From Hyphomicrobiales bacterium (GTDB taxonomy: Bacteria > Pseudomonadota > Alphaproteobacteria > Rhizobiales > Methyloligellaceae), in NCBI GenBank assembly GCA_021775595.1, contig JAJFHN010000084.1, positions 1 through 63,872 of the forward strand: DNA of 63,872 bases, in the 5' to 3' direction. Within the stretch, counting starts at the first letter, position 1; every line of letters begins with the position of its first letter. The position numbers were made by a program, and so were the translations under genes. Shown here one piece after another: positions 36,206-44,584 of this stretch. The notes under the pieces are model-generated. The model was not told the origin of the DNA and ran no database searches. It saw only the letters and a list, made by a program, of their open reading frames with translations.

Positions 36206-37081
36206 ATGACCAGCACCGCGGAATTGGCGAAAAAGAAGATCGGCGTTCTCGGCCGGCAGATGGCCTACGTGGAGATGGGCGCCGGTGATCCGATCGTGTT
36301 TCTGCACGGCAATCCGACATCGAGCTATCTCTGGCGCAATGTCATGCCGCATTTGTCGGGACAAGGCCGGCTGATCGCACCCGATCTCATCGGCATGGGC
36401 GACAGCGACAAACTGCCGGACAGCGGCCCTGAGCGCTATACTTTGGCCGAGCATCGAGACCATCTCTTCGCCCTGTTGGAGGCGCTCGATGTCACATCCA
36501 ACGTCACATTGGTTCTGCACGATTGGGGATCCGCGCTCGGTTTCCATTGGGCCGAGCACCATGCCGACGCGCTCAAGGGCGTCGCTTATATGGAGGCGAT
36601 CGTGCGCCCGCTCACCTGGGACGATTTTCCAAACAGCGTGCGGGACACCTTTAAGGCCTTCCGTTCGCCAGCCGGTGACGAACTGATCTTGCAGAAAAAC
36701 TTATTTGTCGAGGGCTTGTTGCCGGGCGCCATCATGCGCACGCTCGAGCCCGAAGAGATGGATGTCTACCGCAAGCCCTTCTTAGAGCCCGGTGAAGACC
36801 GCCGGCCGATGCTCTCATGGCCGCGCCAGATTCCGATCGAGGGCGAACCGGCCGAAGTCGTTCAGTGGGTCGAATCCTACGGCAAGTTCATGGAGAGCTC
36901 GCCGGTTCCCAAGTTATTCGTCGACGCCGACCCAGCCGCACTGTTGCGGGGCGAGGTGCGCGACTATTGCCGTACCTGGCCAAACCAGCAGGAAGTCACC
37001 GTCGCTGGCACGCATTTTATCCAGGAGGACTCTCCCCATGAGATCGGCGAGGCCGTATCAGCCTGGTTGAAGGGAATTTGA
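36206..37081 (+). CDS. Haloalkane dehalogenase (LinB/DhaA-like, HLD-II)
   Basis: The 291-residue alpha/beta hydrolase cleaves carbon-halogen bonds hydrolytically. The nucleophile Asp106 and halide-binding Trp107 lie in LVLHDWGSALGFHWAEH. The second halide ligand Asn36 is in FLHGNPTSSYLWRN, the acid Glu130 in AYMEAIVRPLTWDDF, and the base His270 in AGTHFIQEDSP. All five positions are exactly two below the LinB numbering. GGAG precedes the ATG at 36206. Together with the reductase upstream, it may be part of a chlorinated-compound route, although natural substrates are unknown. Confidence 0.92.
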   Translation: MTSTAELAKKKIGVLGRQMAYVEMGAGDPIVFLHGNPTSSYLWRNVMPHLSGQGRLIAPDLIGMGDSDKLPDSGPERYTLAEHRDHLFALLEALDVTSNVTLVLHDWGSALGFHWAEHHADALKGVAYMEAIVRPLTWDDFPNSVRDTFKAFRSPAGDELILQKNLFVEGLLPGAIMRTLEPEEMDVYRKPFLEPGEDRRPMLSWPRQIPIEGEPAEVVQWVESYGKFMESSPVPKLFVDADPAALLRGEVRDYCRTWPNQQEVTVAGTHFIQEDSPHEIGEAVSAWLKGI

Positions 37082-37235
37082 GACCATCGCGAAAGCAACC
37101 CGATTCTTGCGGCAAATACAAAAATATTTCTGCGGAACTCGTTGAAAAACTGCCCTATTTTGTGCGCTGAAGGCGGTGACCATACCGCTTGTGCATGGCG
37201 CCGAAAACGGCGTGAACCATGGGGAAATCCAAACG

Positions 37236-37691
37236 ATGATGCAATCAATCCTGAAACGCGTTGCGATACTGGGCATGACCGTAATGTTGATCTCGTACGG
37301 CAGCGCTCCGGTGCTCTCGCAAGACAAATCGCTTTATGAACGGCTCGGCGGCTATGACGCCATCGCGGCCTCGGTCGATGATTTTTTTGGCCGGCTGGCT
37401 GGCGACAAACTCAACGGCAAGTTCCTGGCGACGCTCTCAGACGAGCGCAAAAAGATCGCCCGCCAACTGACCGTCGATTACATTTGTGAAAAATCCGGCG
37501 GACCCTGTTTCTATCTCGGCCGCAATATGAAGGAATCGCACCAGGGTATGGGCATCTCCAAGGCCGATTGGGATGCCTCGATCGTCCAGCTCGACGCCAC
37601 CCTCGACAAATTTAAGGTCGAAGGACAGACCCGCACGGATTTCGTCGCGATGGTCACCGGGCTCGAAGGCGACATCGTCGACAAGAAATAG
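37236..37691 (+). CDS. Exported group 1 truncated haemoglobin
   Basis: The 151-residue protein has an N-terminal signal peptide (MMQSILKRVAILGMTVMLIS, cleavage near Ser28). A group 1 truncated globin follows: SLYERLGGYDAIAASVDDFF, NGKFLATLSDER, DYICEKSGGPCFYLG, and the haem-ligating His102 in KESHQGMGIS. Truncated globins bind O2, NO or CO. Export to the periplasm is unusual for this group, which is normally cytoplasmic. Cys84 and Cys91 could form a disulfide outside the cytosol. It is a lone gene. Confidence 0.85.
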   Translation: MMQSILKRVAILGMTVMLISYGSAPVLSQDKSLYERLGGYDAIAASVDDFFGRLAGDKLNGKFLATLSDERKKIARQLTVDYICEKSGGPCFYLGRNMKESHQGMGISKADWDASIVQLDATLDKFKVEGQTRTDFVAMVTGLEGDIVDKK

Positions 37692-37701
37692 GCGAAGCGG
37701 C

Positions 37702-37720
37702 GGGCGGCTTTTCGCCGCCC
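37702..37720 (+). terminator. Weak hairpin after the truncated haemoglobin gene
   Basis: A seven-base-pair GC stem, GGGCGGC/GCCGCCC, with a TTTTC loop lies just after the stop codon. It lacks a following T-run, so termination strength is doubtful. Confidence 0.35.
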
Positions 37721-37834
37721 CACGCAGCCCAACAGAGCGGGCTTGACCCCAAACCGACGTGAGCGATTGCCGCTTACGGGAAGGATTTTCCCGGATTCCG
37801 GCGGATTTCGTGCGCATTGACGCTTTTCCGCATT

Positions 37835-37851
37835 CTGTATACAATATACAG
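37835..37851. promoter_or_regulatory. GntR operator upstream of gntR-hcm operon
   Basis: CTGTATACAATATACAG is an inverted repeat with seven-base arms (CTGTATA, TATACAG) around CAA. It lies 33 bp before the GntR regulator start. Sites of this TGTATAC/TATACA type are typical of FadR/FCD-group GntR repressors, so autoregulation of the whole operon is likely. Confidence 0.7.
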
Positions 37852-37883
37852 AGTGCAGAAAAATTAAGTCATGTCGGTTTCCG

Positions 37884-38573
37884 ATGGACGCGTTGCCCCG
37901 CCAAAATTCCCTGCTTGAATCCGTCTATGAGGCGGTGCGCGACTCGATCTGCGACGGCGATCTAAAGCCCGGCGAACGCATCACCCAAGAGGCCATCGCC
38001 GAAAAGCTTGATGTTTCGCGCCAGCCTGTCAATCAGGCGCTTATCCTGTTGCGCGCCCAAGGCTTCATTCAAGATGCCGGCCGGCGCGGCGTCATGGTGA
38101 CGCCGTTGGATGCGAATTCCGTTCAGAAAATCTACGAAATTCGATCTGCCCTCGATCAGCTTGCGGCCCGCCTGGCGGCTGAGCGCGGCGACAAGGCTGG
38201 CATCGCCGAAGGCTACAAACTCATCGAAAAAGTGCGCGCTGGCGACGACACCGCCTCGACCGGCGATTTGGTGCGCGCCGATATGAGTTTTCACGAGTTG
38301 GTCTATCGGCTTTCGGGCAACGATCTCATTCAGTCTTCGCTCACTCCTTATTGGCATCACCTTCGGCGCGTCATGGCTGCGGTGATCGACATAGGCTTTG
38401 AGAGCACGCGTATTTGGAATGAGCATGAGGGGATTATAGCGGCCATCGAGGCCGGTCAGTCCGAGCTGGCGGCTGAACGCGCCGCGGCTCATGTCGACGC
38501 AGCCCGCCTGTCGCTGACCGAAAGCCTTATCGCGCAAGCCTCAGTCGAGGCGGGCCCTGATGCCGAACACTGA
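37884..38573 (+). CDS. GntR-family (FadR/FCD) regulator of the hcm operon
   Basis: The 229-residue protein has an N-terminal winged helix (residues 5-75) with ESVYEAVRDSICDGDLKPGE, VSRQPVNQALILLRAQG and GRRGVMVTPLD. An FCD helical effector domain follows, with FHELVYRLSGN and an HAAA/H pattern that can bind metal or carboxylates. It is the first gene of the operon that continues with hcmB 23 bp downstream, and an inverted repeat operator lies upstream. It probably represses the operon until 2-hydroxyisobutyrate or its CoA ester is present. The effector is inferred. Confidence 0.9.
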   Translation: MDALPRQNSLLESVYEAVRDSICDGDLKPGERITQEAIAEKLDVSRQPVNQALILLRAQGFIQDAGRRGVMVTPLDANSVQKIYEIRSALDQLAARLAAERGDKAGIAEGYKLIEKVRAGDDTASTGDLVRADMSFHELVYRLSGNDLIQSSLTPYWHHLRRVMAAVIDIGFESTRIWNEHEGIIAAIEAGQSELAAERAAAHVDAARLSLTESLIAQASVEAGPDAEH

Positions 38574-38596
38574 TTTTAACGCGAGGAGTTGAAGCT

Positions 38597-39016
38597 GTGG
38601 CAGATTCAAAAAAGACCCCAATTAGGGTGATGATGGCGAAGATCGGCCTTGATGGCCATGATCGCGGCGTCAAAGTGGTGGCGCGCGCGTTGCGCGACGC
38701 CGGCATGGACGTGATTTATACCGGCCTGCACAGGACGCCAGAGGAGGTCGCGCTCGCCGCCGTACAGGAGGACGTCGACGTCCTCGGCATTTCCCTGCTG
38801 TCGGGCGCGCACATGACGATCTTTCCCAAAGTCCTGCGTGTGCTGAAAGAGCAGGACGCCAAGGGCATCATTTTGCTGGGCGGCGGCGTTATGCCCGATG
38901 AGGACGTTACCGAGCTAAAGGCAATGGGCGTCCAGGGGGTTCTGCTACAGGACACACCGCCCAACGCGATCATCGAGACCATCGAGACCCTCGTTGCCGA
39001 ACGCGGCGCGCGCTAG
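38597..39016 (+). CDS. hcmB: B12-binding subunit of 2-hydroxyisobutyryl-CoA mutase (HcmB-like)
   Basis: The 139-residue protein is a stand-alone cobalamin-binding domain. GLDGHDRGVKVVARAL carries the Asp-x-His-x2-Gly motif with His21 as lower cobalt ligand, and LGISLLSGAHMTIFPKV and LLGGGVMPDED line the corrin pocket. The GTG at 38597 is supported by GAGGAG ten bases upstream. HcmB of Aquincola tertiaricarbonis has the same role and similar size. It should pair with the large subunit encoded at 41429. A methylmalonyl-type small subunit is the alternative, but the large-subunit signature argues against it. Confidence 0.83.
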   Translation: MADSKKTPIRVMMAKIGLDGHDRGVKVVARALRDAGMDVIYTGLHRTPEEVALAAVQEDVDVLGISLLSGAHMTIFPKVLRVLKEQDAKGIILLGGGVMPDEDVTELKAMGVQGVLLQDTPPNAIIETIETLVAERGAR

Positions 39017-39025
39017 GAGGGCGAG

Positions 39026-40456
39026 ATGGAATTTTGGTCCTTTCCCCCGAACTACGACAACTCGTACTTGCCCGATCCCAAGGCAAAATACTGGTTTCCC
39101 GAGCGCGAGACCATGGATCCGGCCAAGCGAGACCACCTGATCCTCGAACGGCTCAAGGAAGTTACCGCCTATGCCTATGAGCACGCGCCGTTCTATCGCA
39201 ATCACTGGGAGCAAGCCGGCTTCCACCCCGATCATTTGAAGTCGCTCGAGGACTTCGAGGACAAGGTGCCGGTCATAAAGAAGACCGACATCCGCGAGGC
39301 GCAAGCCCGCGCGCCGCTGTTCGGTGATTATCTCTGCATCGACGAGAAAGATATCTTCCGCGTTCATGGAACGTCCGGAACCACGGGACGACCGACCGCT
39401 TTTGCGATCGGACGCGACGACTGGGACGCCATCTCCAATGCGCATGCCCGCATCATGTGGGGCATGGGTCTGCGCCCGGGTGACATCATCTTCGTCGCCG
39501 CCGTGTTTTCGCTGTATCTGGGGGCCTGGGGGGCGCTGGCGGGCGCCGAGCGCATGGGCGCAACCTCGCTTCCCTTTGGCGCCGGAGCCGCCGGCATGAC
39601 TTCGCGCGCCGTCATGTGGCTCAGGGACGTCAAACCCAAAGCTTTCTACGGCACACCCTCATTCGCGCTCCATTTGGCGGAAACCGCCAAGGACGAGGGG
39701 ATCGACCCGCGCGAATTTGAGATGGATGTCTTGTTTTTCTCTGGCGAACCCGGTGCGTCCATTCCCGGTGTGCGGGACCGCATTGCCGAGACTTACGGTG
39801 CGCGCGTTATCGACACCGGCTCAATGGCCGAGATGACGCCGTGGATGAATCTGGCGGGTTCGGCCGAGACCGACGGCATGATCGTCTGGCAAGACGTCAG
39901 CTACACCGAAGTGTGCGACCCAGAAACCAGTCGCCGCGTGCCCTATGGCGAGCGCGGCACACCGGTCTACACCCACTTGGAGCGCACTTCGCAACCGATG
40001 ATCAGGTTGATGTCGGGCGATTTGACCCGTTGGGAAAACGGCCCAACGCCTTGCGGACGCACATATCCGCATCTGCCTGATGGCGTTTTCGGACGGATCG
40101 ATGATTCTTTCACGATCCGGGGCGAGAACATCTATCCCAGCGAAATCGATTCGGCGCTCAACCAAATCGAAGGCTATGGCGGCGAGCACCGCATCATCAT
40201 CACCCGCGATGCCGCGATGGATGAGCTCAATATCAGGGTCGAGGCCGCCGACGAACTGAGCGCCAAGGGCGAAGCCGCGGTCAATGGCTTTCGCGATGCA
40301 TTGCGCGACGAATTCACCCGCATGCTCGGCATACGCACCCAGGTCGAAATCGTGCCCGAGCACTCGATTGAGCGCACCGACTTCAAGGCCCGCCGGGTGA
40401 TCGACGACCGTGAAGTGTTCCGCGAATTTGGCACCAAACTTTCGGAGAAAAGCTGA
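39026..40456 (+). CDS. hcl: Acyl-CoA synthetase, probable 2-hydroxyisobutyrate-CoA ligase
   Basis: The 476-residue enzyme is an AMP-forming ligase of the phenylacetate-CoA ligase subgroup. The P-loop is HGTSGTTGRPT (residues 114-124), with FYGTPSFALHL, the Glu in MAEMTPWMN, SGDLTRW and the C-terminal GENIYPSEID and Lys-containing TDFKARR. Both the length and subgroup fit HCL, which activates 2-hydroxyisobutyrate in Aquincola. It lies between hcmB and meaH in a tight operon. Other short acids would be alternative substrates. Confidence 0.8.
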   Translation: MEFWSFPPNYDNSYLPDPKAKYWFPERETMDPAKRDHLILERLKEVTAYAYEHAPFYRNHWEQAGFHPDHLKSLEDFEDKVPVIKKTDIREAQARAPLFGDYLCIDEKDIFRVHGTSGTTGRPTAFAIGRDDWDAISNAHARIMWGMGLRPGDIIFVAAVFSLYLGAWGALAGAERMGATSLPFGAGAAGMTSRAVMWLRDVKPKAFYGTPSFALHLAETAKDEGIDPREFEMDVLFFSGEPGASIPGVRDRIAETYGARVIDTGSMAEMTPWMNLAGSAETDGMIVWQDVSYTEVCDPETSRRVPYGERGTPVYTHLERTSQPMIRLMSGDLTRWENGPTPCGRTYPHLPDGVFGRIDDSFTIRGENIYPSEIDSALNQIEGYGGEHRIIITRDAAMDELNIRVEAADELSAKGEAAVNGFRDALRDEFTRMLGIRTQVEIVPEHSIERTDFKARRVIDDREVFREFGTKLSEKS

Positions 40457-40460
40457 GCCA

Positions 40461-41432
40461 ATGAGCGTTGTCGCTTCCAAGGATTTGGTGAAAGGCGTCT
40501 TCGAGGGCCGTATCTGGGCAATCGCGCGCATGATCACGCGCGCTGAAGCAAGCGATAGGGCCTCGGAGGATGCTCTAGCAGAAATCTACAAGTCCTCGCG
40601 CAACGCCCATGTGGTCGGAATTACCGGCGTGCCGGGCAGCGGTAAGTCGACGCTCGTTGCCGAGCTCTGCAAGACGATCCGCAAGAGCGGTCGCAAGGTC
40701 GGCATCATCGCCGTCGATCCAACCTCCCCCTTCAGCGGCGGCGCTATCCTTGGCGACCGTATCCGCATGGGCGAGCTTGTTGGCGACGAGGGTGTTTTCA
40801 TTCGGTCCATGGCGACCCGGGGAGCTTTGGGCGGGCTTTCGCGCGCGACTCTGCCCGCGATCGATATATTGGATGCGGCCGGTTTCGATATCGTCATTAT
40901 CGAGACCGTTGGCGTCGGCCAAGACGAAGTCGACGTGGTGCGCGCCGCGCACACCACCGTGGTGGTTTCGGCGCCTGGATTGGGCGACGACATCCAGGCG
41001 ATCAAGGCCGGTATCTTGGAAATTGCAGACATACATGTGGTCTCCAAGTGCGATCGCTCGGACGCCAACAAGACGATCAGCGAACTCAAAAACATGTTGG
41101 CCATTGGGCTGGGTCTGAGTGCGCCGAGCGCCTGGACGCCGTCGGTGATCGCGACCAGCGCCGCCAAAAAAGAGGGCATCGACACCTTGGCCGAGGCGAT
41201 CGATTCCCACGTCAAGGTGCTCAAAGAGAGCGGCGAATGGCAATCCAGGCGGCTGACCATGGCCGAAATGCGCTTGCTGAAGACGGCCGAAGACATTCTG
41301 AGGGACGAATTCGAACGCCATCGCGCTGGCAAGATCCAGGCGCTGGTGAAGAAATTGGCTAACGCGGAGATTGCGCCACAGGGCGCCGCGCGCAAGCTGT
41401 TGGAAGATGTGTGGAAGGAGATTTCGCTATGA
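40461..41432 (+). CDS. meaH: MeaB-type GTPase chaperone of the B12 mutase (MeaH)
   Basis: The 323-residue G3E-group GTPase protects and reloads adenosylcobalamin in acyl-CoA mutases. Walker A is GVPGSGKS (residues 56-63), with the base-switch IIAVDPTSPFSGGAILGDRI, the Asp-rich IIETVGVGQDEVDVV and the SKCDRSDA specificity loop. The ATG at 40461 follows the ligase stop by 4 bp. Its TGA overlaps the ATG of the mutase large subunit (ATGA), so the two are coupled and probably made in a set ratio. Confidence 0.88.
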   Translation: MSVVASKDLVKGVFEGRIWAIARMITRAEASDRASEDALAEIYKSSRNAHVVGITGVPGSGKSTLVAELCKTIRKSGRKVGIIAVDPTSPFSGGAILGDRIRMGELVGDEGVFIRSMATRGALGGLSRATLPAIDILDAAGFDIVIIETVGVGQDEVDVVRAAHTTVVVSAPGLGDDIQAIKAGILEIADIHVVSKCDRSDANKTISELKNMLAIGLGLSAPSAWTPSVIATSAAKKEGIDTLAEAIDSHVKVLKESGEWQSRRLTMAEMRLLKTAEDILRDEFERHRAGKIQALVKKLANAEIAPQGAARKLLEDVWKEISL

Positions 41433-43123
41433 GTGAACGCACGAGGCGCAACGGCGAACTGGAATCGCTAGAGAAAGATTTGCGCGAATGGGAGGGTGCG
41501 GAAGTTGCGGCCTTCGTCCAGCGCCAACCCGAACGCAAGGACGACTTCACCACCATTGGCGGTTTCCCGCTCAAGCGCGTCTACACCGCGCTCGACGTGG
41601 CCGATACGCCTTTAGAGGAAGTTGGATTACCTGGCCGCTATCCCTTCACCCGCGGCCCTTACCCGACCATGTATCGCGGGCGCCATTGGACCATGCGTCA
41701 GATCGCCGGTTTCGGCATTGCCGAGGACACCAATCAGCGCTTCCGATATCTCATCGAGCAAGGCCAGACGGGTATCTCCACCGACTTCGATATGCCTACA
41801 CTTATGGGCTACGATTCCGATCATCCGATGAGCGAAGGCGAAGTCGGCCGCGAGGGCGTTGCCGTCGATACCTTGGCCGATATGGAAGCACTTTATGACG
41901 GCATTGACCTGGAAAAAATTTCGGTCTCGATGACCATCAATCCCAGCGCTTGGATCATGCTCGCCATGTACATCGCCATGGCCAAGAAGCGCGGCTTCGA
42001 TCTCAACAAGCTCTCGGGCACAATTCAGGCCGATATCCTGAAGGAATATATGGCCCAGAAAGAGTGGATCTATCCGATCGAGCCATCGGTGCGAATCTGC
42101 CGCGATTGCATCACCTACTGCGCCGAGAACATGAAGCGCTACAACCCGATCAACATTTCGGGCTACCACATCAACGAAGCAGGCTCCTCGTCTCTTCAGG
42201 AGGTGGCGTTCACGATGGCGAGCACAATCACCTACTTGGATGAAGTGACCAAGACGGGGCTCGATATCGATGCCTTCGCGCCTCGCCTCTCCTTCTTCTT
42301 TGTTTGCGGCTCTGATTTCTTCGAGGAAATCGCCAAGTTCCGCGCCGTCCGCCGCGTCTACGCAAAGATCATCAAAGAGCGTTACGGCGCCAAGGATCCG
42401 GCCTCCATGCGGCTGCGCTTCCACTGCCAGACCGCCGCCGCGACGCTCACCAAGCCGCAATACAAGATCAATATCGTGCGCACCGGCCTCCAAGCGCTGT
42501 CAGCGGTCTTGGGCGGTGCTCAAAGCCTGCACACCAACGGCATGGACGAGGCCTTCGCGATTCCAACCGAGGAGGCGATGCAAATCGCGCTGCGCACTCA
42601 GCAGATCATCGCCGAGGAGACCCGCGTCGCCGACGTCATCGATCCCTTGGGCGGTTCCTACTACGTCGAATCGCTGACCAATGAATATGAAAAGAAAATA
42701 TTCGAGATCCTCGACGAGGTGGATGAGAAGGGCGGCACCATCAAACTGATCAACGAAGGTTGGTTTCAGCGTCACATTTCCGACTTCGCTTATGAGACGG
42801 CCTTGCGCAAGCAATCGGGCGAAGATCCGGTCATCGGCGTGAACATGTATGTCGACCCAGATGACGATCCCGACATCGAGATCCACCCTTACGATCCCGA
42901 AACGGCAACCAAGCAGCTGGCGCGCTTGAACAGGGTGCGCGCCGAGCGCGACGACGCAAAACTGCAAAGCCTGATTGAACGCTTCAAGGCGGAAGCCAAG
43001 GACGATTCGGTCAACCTGATACCGGTCACCATTGAGATGGTCGAGGCCGGCGCCAGCATGGGCGACATCGTCGAAGCCGGCCGCGAGGTTTGGGGCACGT
43101 ACCAGGAGTCGCCGGTCTTTTAA
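41429..43123 (+). CDS. hcmA: 2-hydroxyisobutyryl-CoA mutase large subunit (HcmA-like)
   Basis: The 564-residue protein is an adenosylcobalamin-dependent acyl-CoA mutase large subunit that lacks a B12 domain. Active-site positions are Ile92 (MRQIAGFG), Asp119 ([19 protein letters not shown]) and Gln210 (KEYMAQKEW). In HcmA of Aquincola tertiaricarbonis these are Ile90, Asp117 and Gln208, a constant offset of two. Methylmalonyl-CoA mutases have Tyr, Ala and Arg instead. It should isomerise 2-hydroxyisobutyryl-CoA to 3-hydroxybutyryl-CoA with HcmB. Downstream within 20 bp is a thioesterase-like gene. Substrate assignment rests on these three residues and the operon. Confidence 0.86.
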   Translation: MSERTRRNGELESLEKDLREWEGAEVAAFVQRQPERKDDFTTIGGFPLKRVYTALDVADTPLEEVGLPGRYPFTRGPYPTMYRGRHWTMRQIAGFGIAEDTNQRFRYLIEQGQTGISTDFDMPTLMGYDSDHPMSEGEVGREGVAVDTLADMEALYDGIDLEKISVSMTINPSAWIMLAMYIAMAKKRGFDLNKLSGTIQADILKEYMAQKEWIYPIEPSVRICRDCITYCAENMKRYNPINISGYHINEAGSSSLQEVAFTMASTITYLDEVTKTGLDIDAFAPRLSFFFVCGSDFFEEIAKFRAVRRVYAKIIKERYGAKDPASMRLRFHCQTAAATLTKPQYKINIVRTGLQALSAVLGGAQSLHTNGMDEAFAIPTEEAMQIALRTQQIIAEETRVADVIDPLGGSYYVESLTNEYEKKIFEILDEVDEKGGTIKLINEGWFQRHISDFAYETALRKQSGEDPVIGVNMYVDPDDDPDIEIHPYDPETATKQLARLNRVRAERDDAKLQSLIERFKAEAKDDSVNLIPVTIEMVEAGASMGDIVEAGREVWGTYQESPVF

Positions 43124-43143
43124 GGCCGGCAATTCCGCAGCCG

Positions 43144-43971
43144 ATGCAGGAAACCGTCCGAAGCGTCGTAAAGACTTGGGAACTTGACGCAGTCGCGCAT
43201 TTCACGACCGCCTTCTACTACAAGGCGCTGAGCTCAGCGACCATGGCGATGCTGAGTCAATTGGGCCACGAACCGTGTGCTGCAGACGCCCCGTGGACGC
43301 AAAACTGCTGGACCCGGTTTTTGAAGGAATTGCGTGGTGGCGACGCCTATCACGTCACGTCGGGTTTGGTCGATGCCGATGATGCATCGTGTACGCTTGG
43401 ACACCAGCTCTTCAATTCCGAGACGGACGAGCTGTGCACCACCTTTCTGCAGCGCTTGAGCAAACCCCCAGCGGGTGAGCGGGCAGCTCAACGCGTCGAA
43501 TGGTCTGAACGCGCCTCCGAGCGCCAGGCGGAGGTTGCCGAAGGGGCGTCTTGGCAGCGCACAGCCGCCAGTGTTGTTCGCCCGGAAGAGCTCGATGGCT
43601 CGGGCCGCCTGGATCTAAGCGCCCTGATCCATGTGTTTTCAGATTCGAACATCCAACTGCAGAACGCGCTCGGCATGACATCGTCCTATATGCGCGATGA
43701 AGCGATCGGTTATTCGACCGCAGAATATCAGCTTGAGATGCAATGTCCGCCGCCCGTCGCGGGAACACGGCTTGAGGTGAGCTCAACCGTTGCCCACTTG
43801 GGCACAAGCTCATTGTGGTTCGTCCATCAAATGAATGACACAACAGCCGGCGCCCCGCTCGCCAGGCTGGTGCAACTGGGCGTGCATCTCAACACGAGCG
43901 CCCGCAAGCCCTCGCCCGTGCCCGAACCCATCCGCAAGCGCGCGCTGGAGTTGATGGGCGGGAAACGCTGA
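43144..43971 (+). CDS. Hotdog-fold thioesterase-like protein
   Basis: The 275-residue protein appears to hold two hotdog domains. The first begins TVRSVVKTWELDAVAHFTTA with FYYKALSSATMAMLSQLG. The second has LIHVFSDSNIQLQNALGMTS and a hydrophobic strand series ending LVQLGVHLNTSAR. An Asp and His in the first helix region match acyl-CoA thioesterases. It is the last gene of the hcm operon, 20 bp after hcmA, and converges on coxG 9 bp away. A role in freeing CoA from an over-accumulated ester is plausible. Dehydratase activity is the alternative. Confidence 0.72.
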   Translation: MQETVRSVVKTWELDAVAHFTTAFYYKALSSATMAMLSQLGHEPCAADAPWTQNCWTRFLKELRGGDAYHVTSGLVDADDASCTLGHQLFNSETDELCTTFLQRLSKPPAGERAAQRVEWSERASERQAEVAEGASWQRTAASVVRPEELDGSGRLDLSALIHVFSDSNIQLQNALGMTSSYMRDEAIGYSTAEYQLEMQCPPPVAGTRLEVSSTVAHLGTSSLWFVHQMNDTTAGAPLARLVQLGVHLNTSARKPSPVPEPIRKRALELMGGKR

Positions 43972-43980
43972 CGGCCGCGC

Positions 43981-44532
43981 TTACCAGATCAGCAGATAGA
44001 CTAAGATCAGACCAAGCAAGACCGCCGCGCCGACGTAGAGCCAAATCGTTTGGGTGCTGGCTACCCTACCTGAGGCGGCTGCCTCAGCCGGCGGCCCGGC
44101 GACAACGGCCTCGAAATTGTCGAAGAATTTACCCGCCAACATCTTGGCTGAGCTCTGAATCAGCCGCGAGCCCAGTTGAGCGATTTTGCCTGTGACCTGC
44201 GCATCGACATCATATGTGAGCAATGTTCCCCCGGCCTGGGGTGTCAGCTGGACTTTGGCACTGCCCTTGGCGTTGCCCGCGCTGCCGCCAGAACCAGAGC
44301 CCGAAAGCGTATAGCCGTTGGGCGGGTCGAGATCGGATAGAGCCACTTCGCCGTTAAAAGTGGTCTTCACCGGTCCAATTTTGGTGACGACCTTGGCCTT
44401 GAATTCATTGTCGGAAACCTTCTCGAGAGACTCGCAGCCCGGGATTGATTGGCGCAGGACTTCTGGGTCGTTGAGCGCTTCCCAAACCTTCTGCGGTGGC
44501 GCCGCGATCTGATTTTCTCCGGTGATCTTCAT
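43981..44532 (-). CDS. coxG: CoxG, membrane recruitment factor of CO dehydrogenase
   Basis: The 183-residue protein has a SRPBCC (START-like) domain with MKITGENQIAAPPQKVWEAL, SIPGCESLEKVSDN and GKIAQLGSRLIQSSA, and a C-terminal membrane helix (LYVGAAVLLGLILVYLLIW). CoxG binds CO dehydrogenase at the membrane and is thought to pass electrons to menaquinone or ubiquinone. It is the last gene of the cox cluster and converges with the hcm operon. Length and fold are normal for the family. Confidence 0.9.
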   Translation of the reverse strand: MKITGENQIAAPPQKVWEALNDPEVLRQSIPGCESLEKVSDNEFKAKVVTKIGPVKTTFNGEVALSDLDPPNGYTLSGSGSGGSAGNAKGSAKVQLTPQAGGTLLTYDVDAQVTGKIAQLGSRLIQSSAKMLAGKFFDNFEAVVAGPPAEAAASGRVASTQTIWLYVGAAVLLGLILVYLLIW

Positions 44533-44584
44533 CGCTCAAGTCTCCTCGCATGATGCGTGTTTCTGGGTGTGATCAGTGTTGGTT

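Noticed and set aside
37702-37720. Full rho-independent terminator after the truncated globin
   Set aside because: The stem is good but no T-run follows, so it is kept only as a weak hairpin.
41429-43123. Methylmalonyl-CoA mutase assignment
   Set aside because: The substrate-site residues are Ile, Asp and Gln rather than Tyr, Ala and Arg, and the B12 domain is a separate gene, as in 2-hydroxyisobutyryl-CoA mutase.
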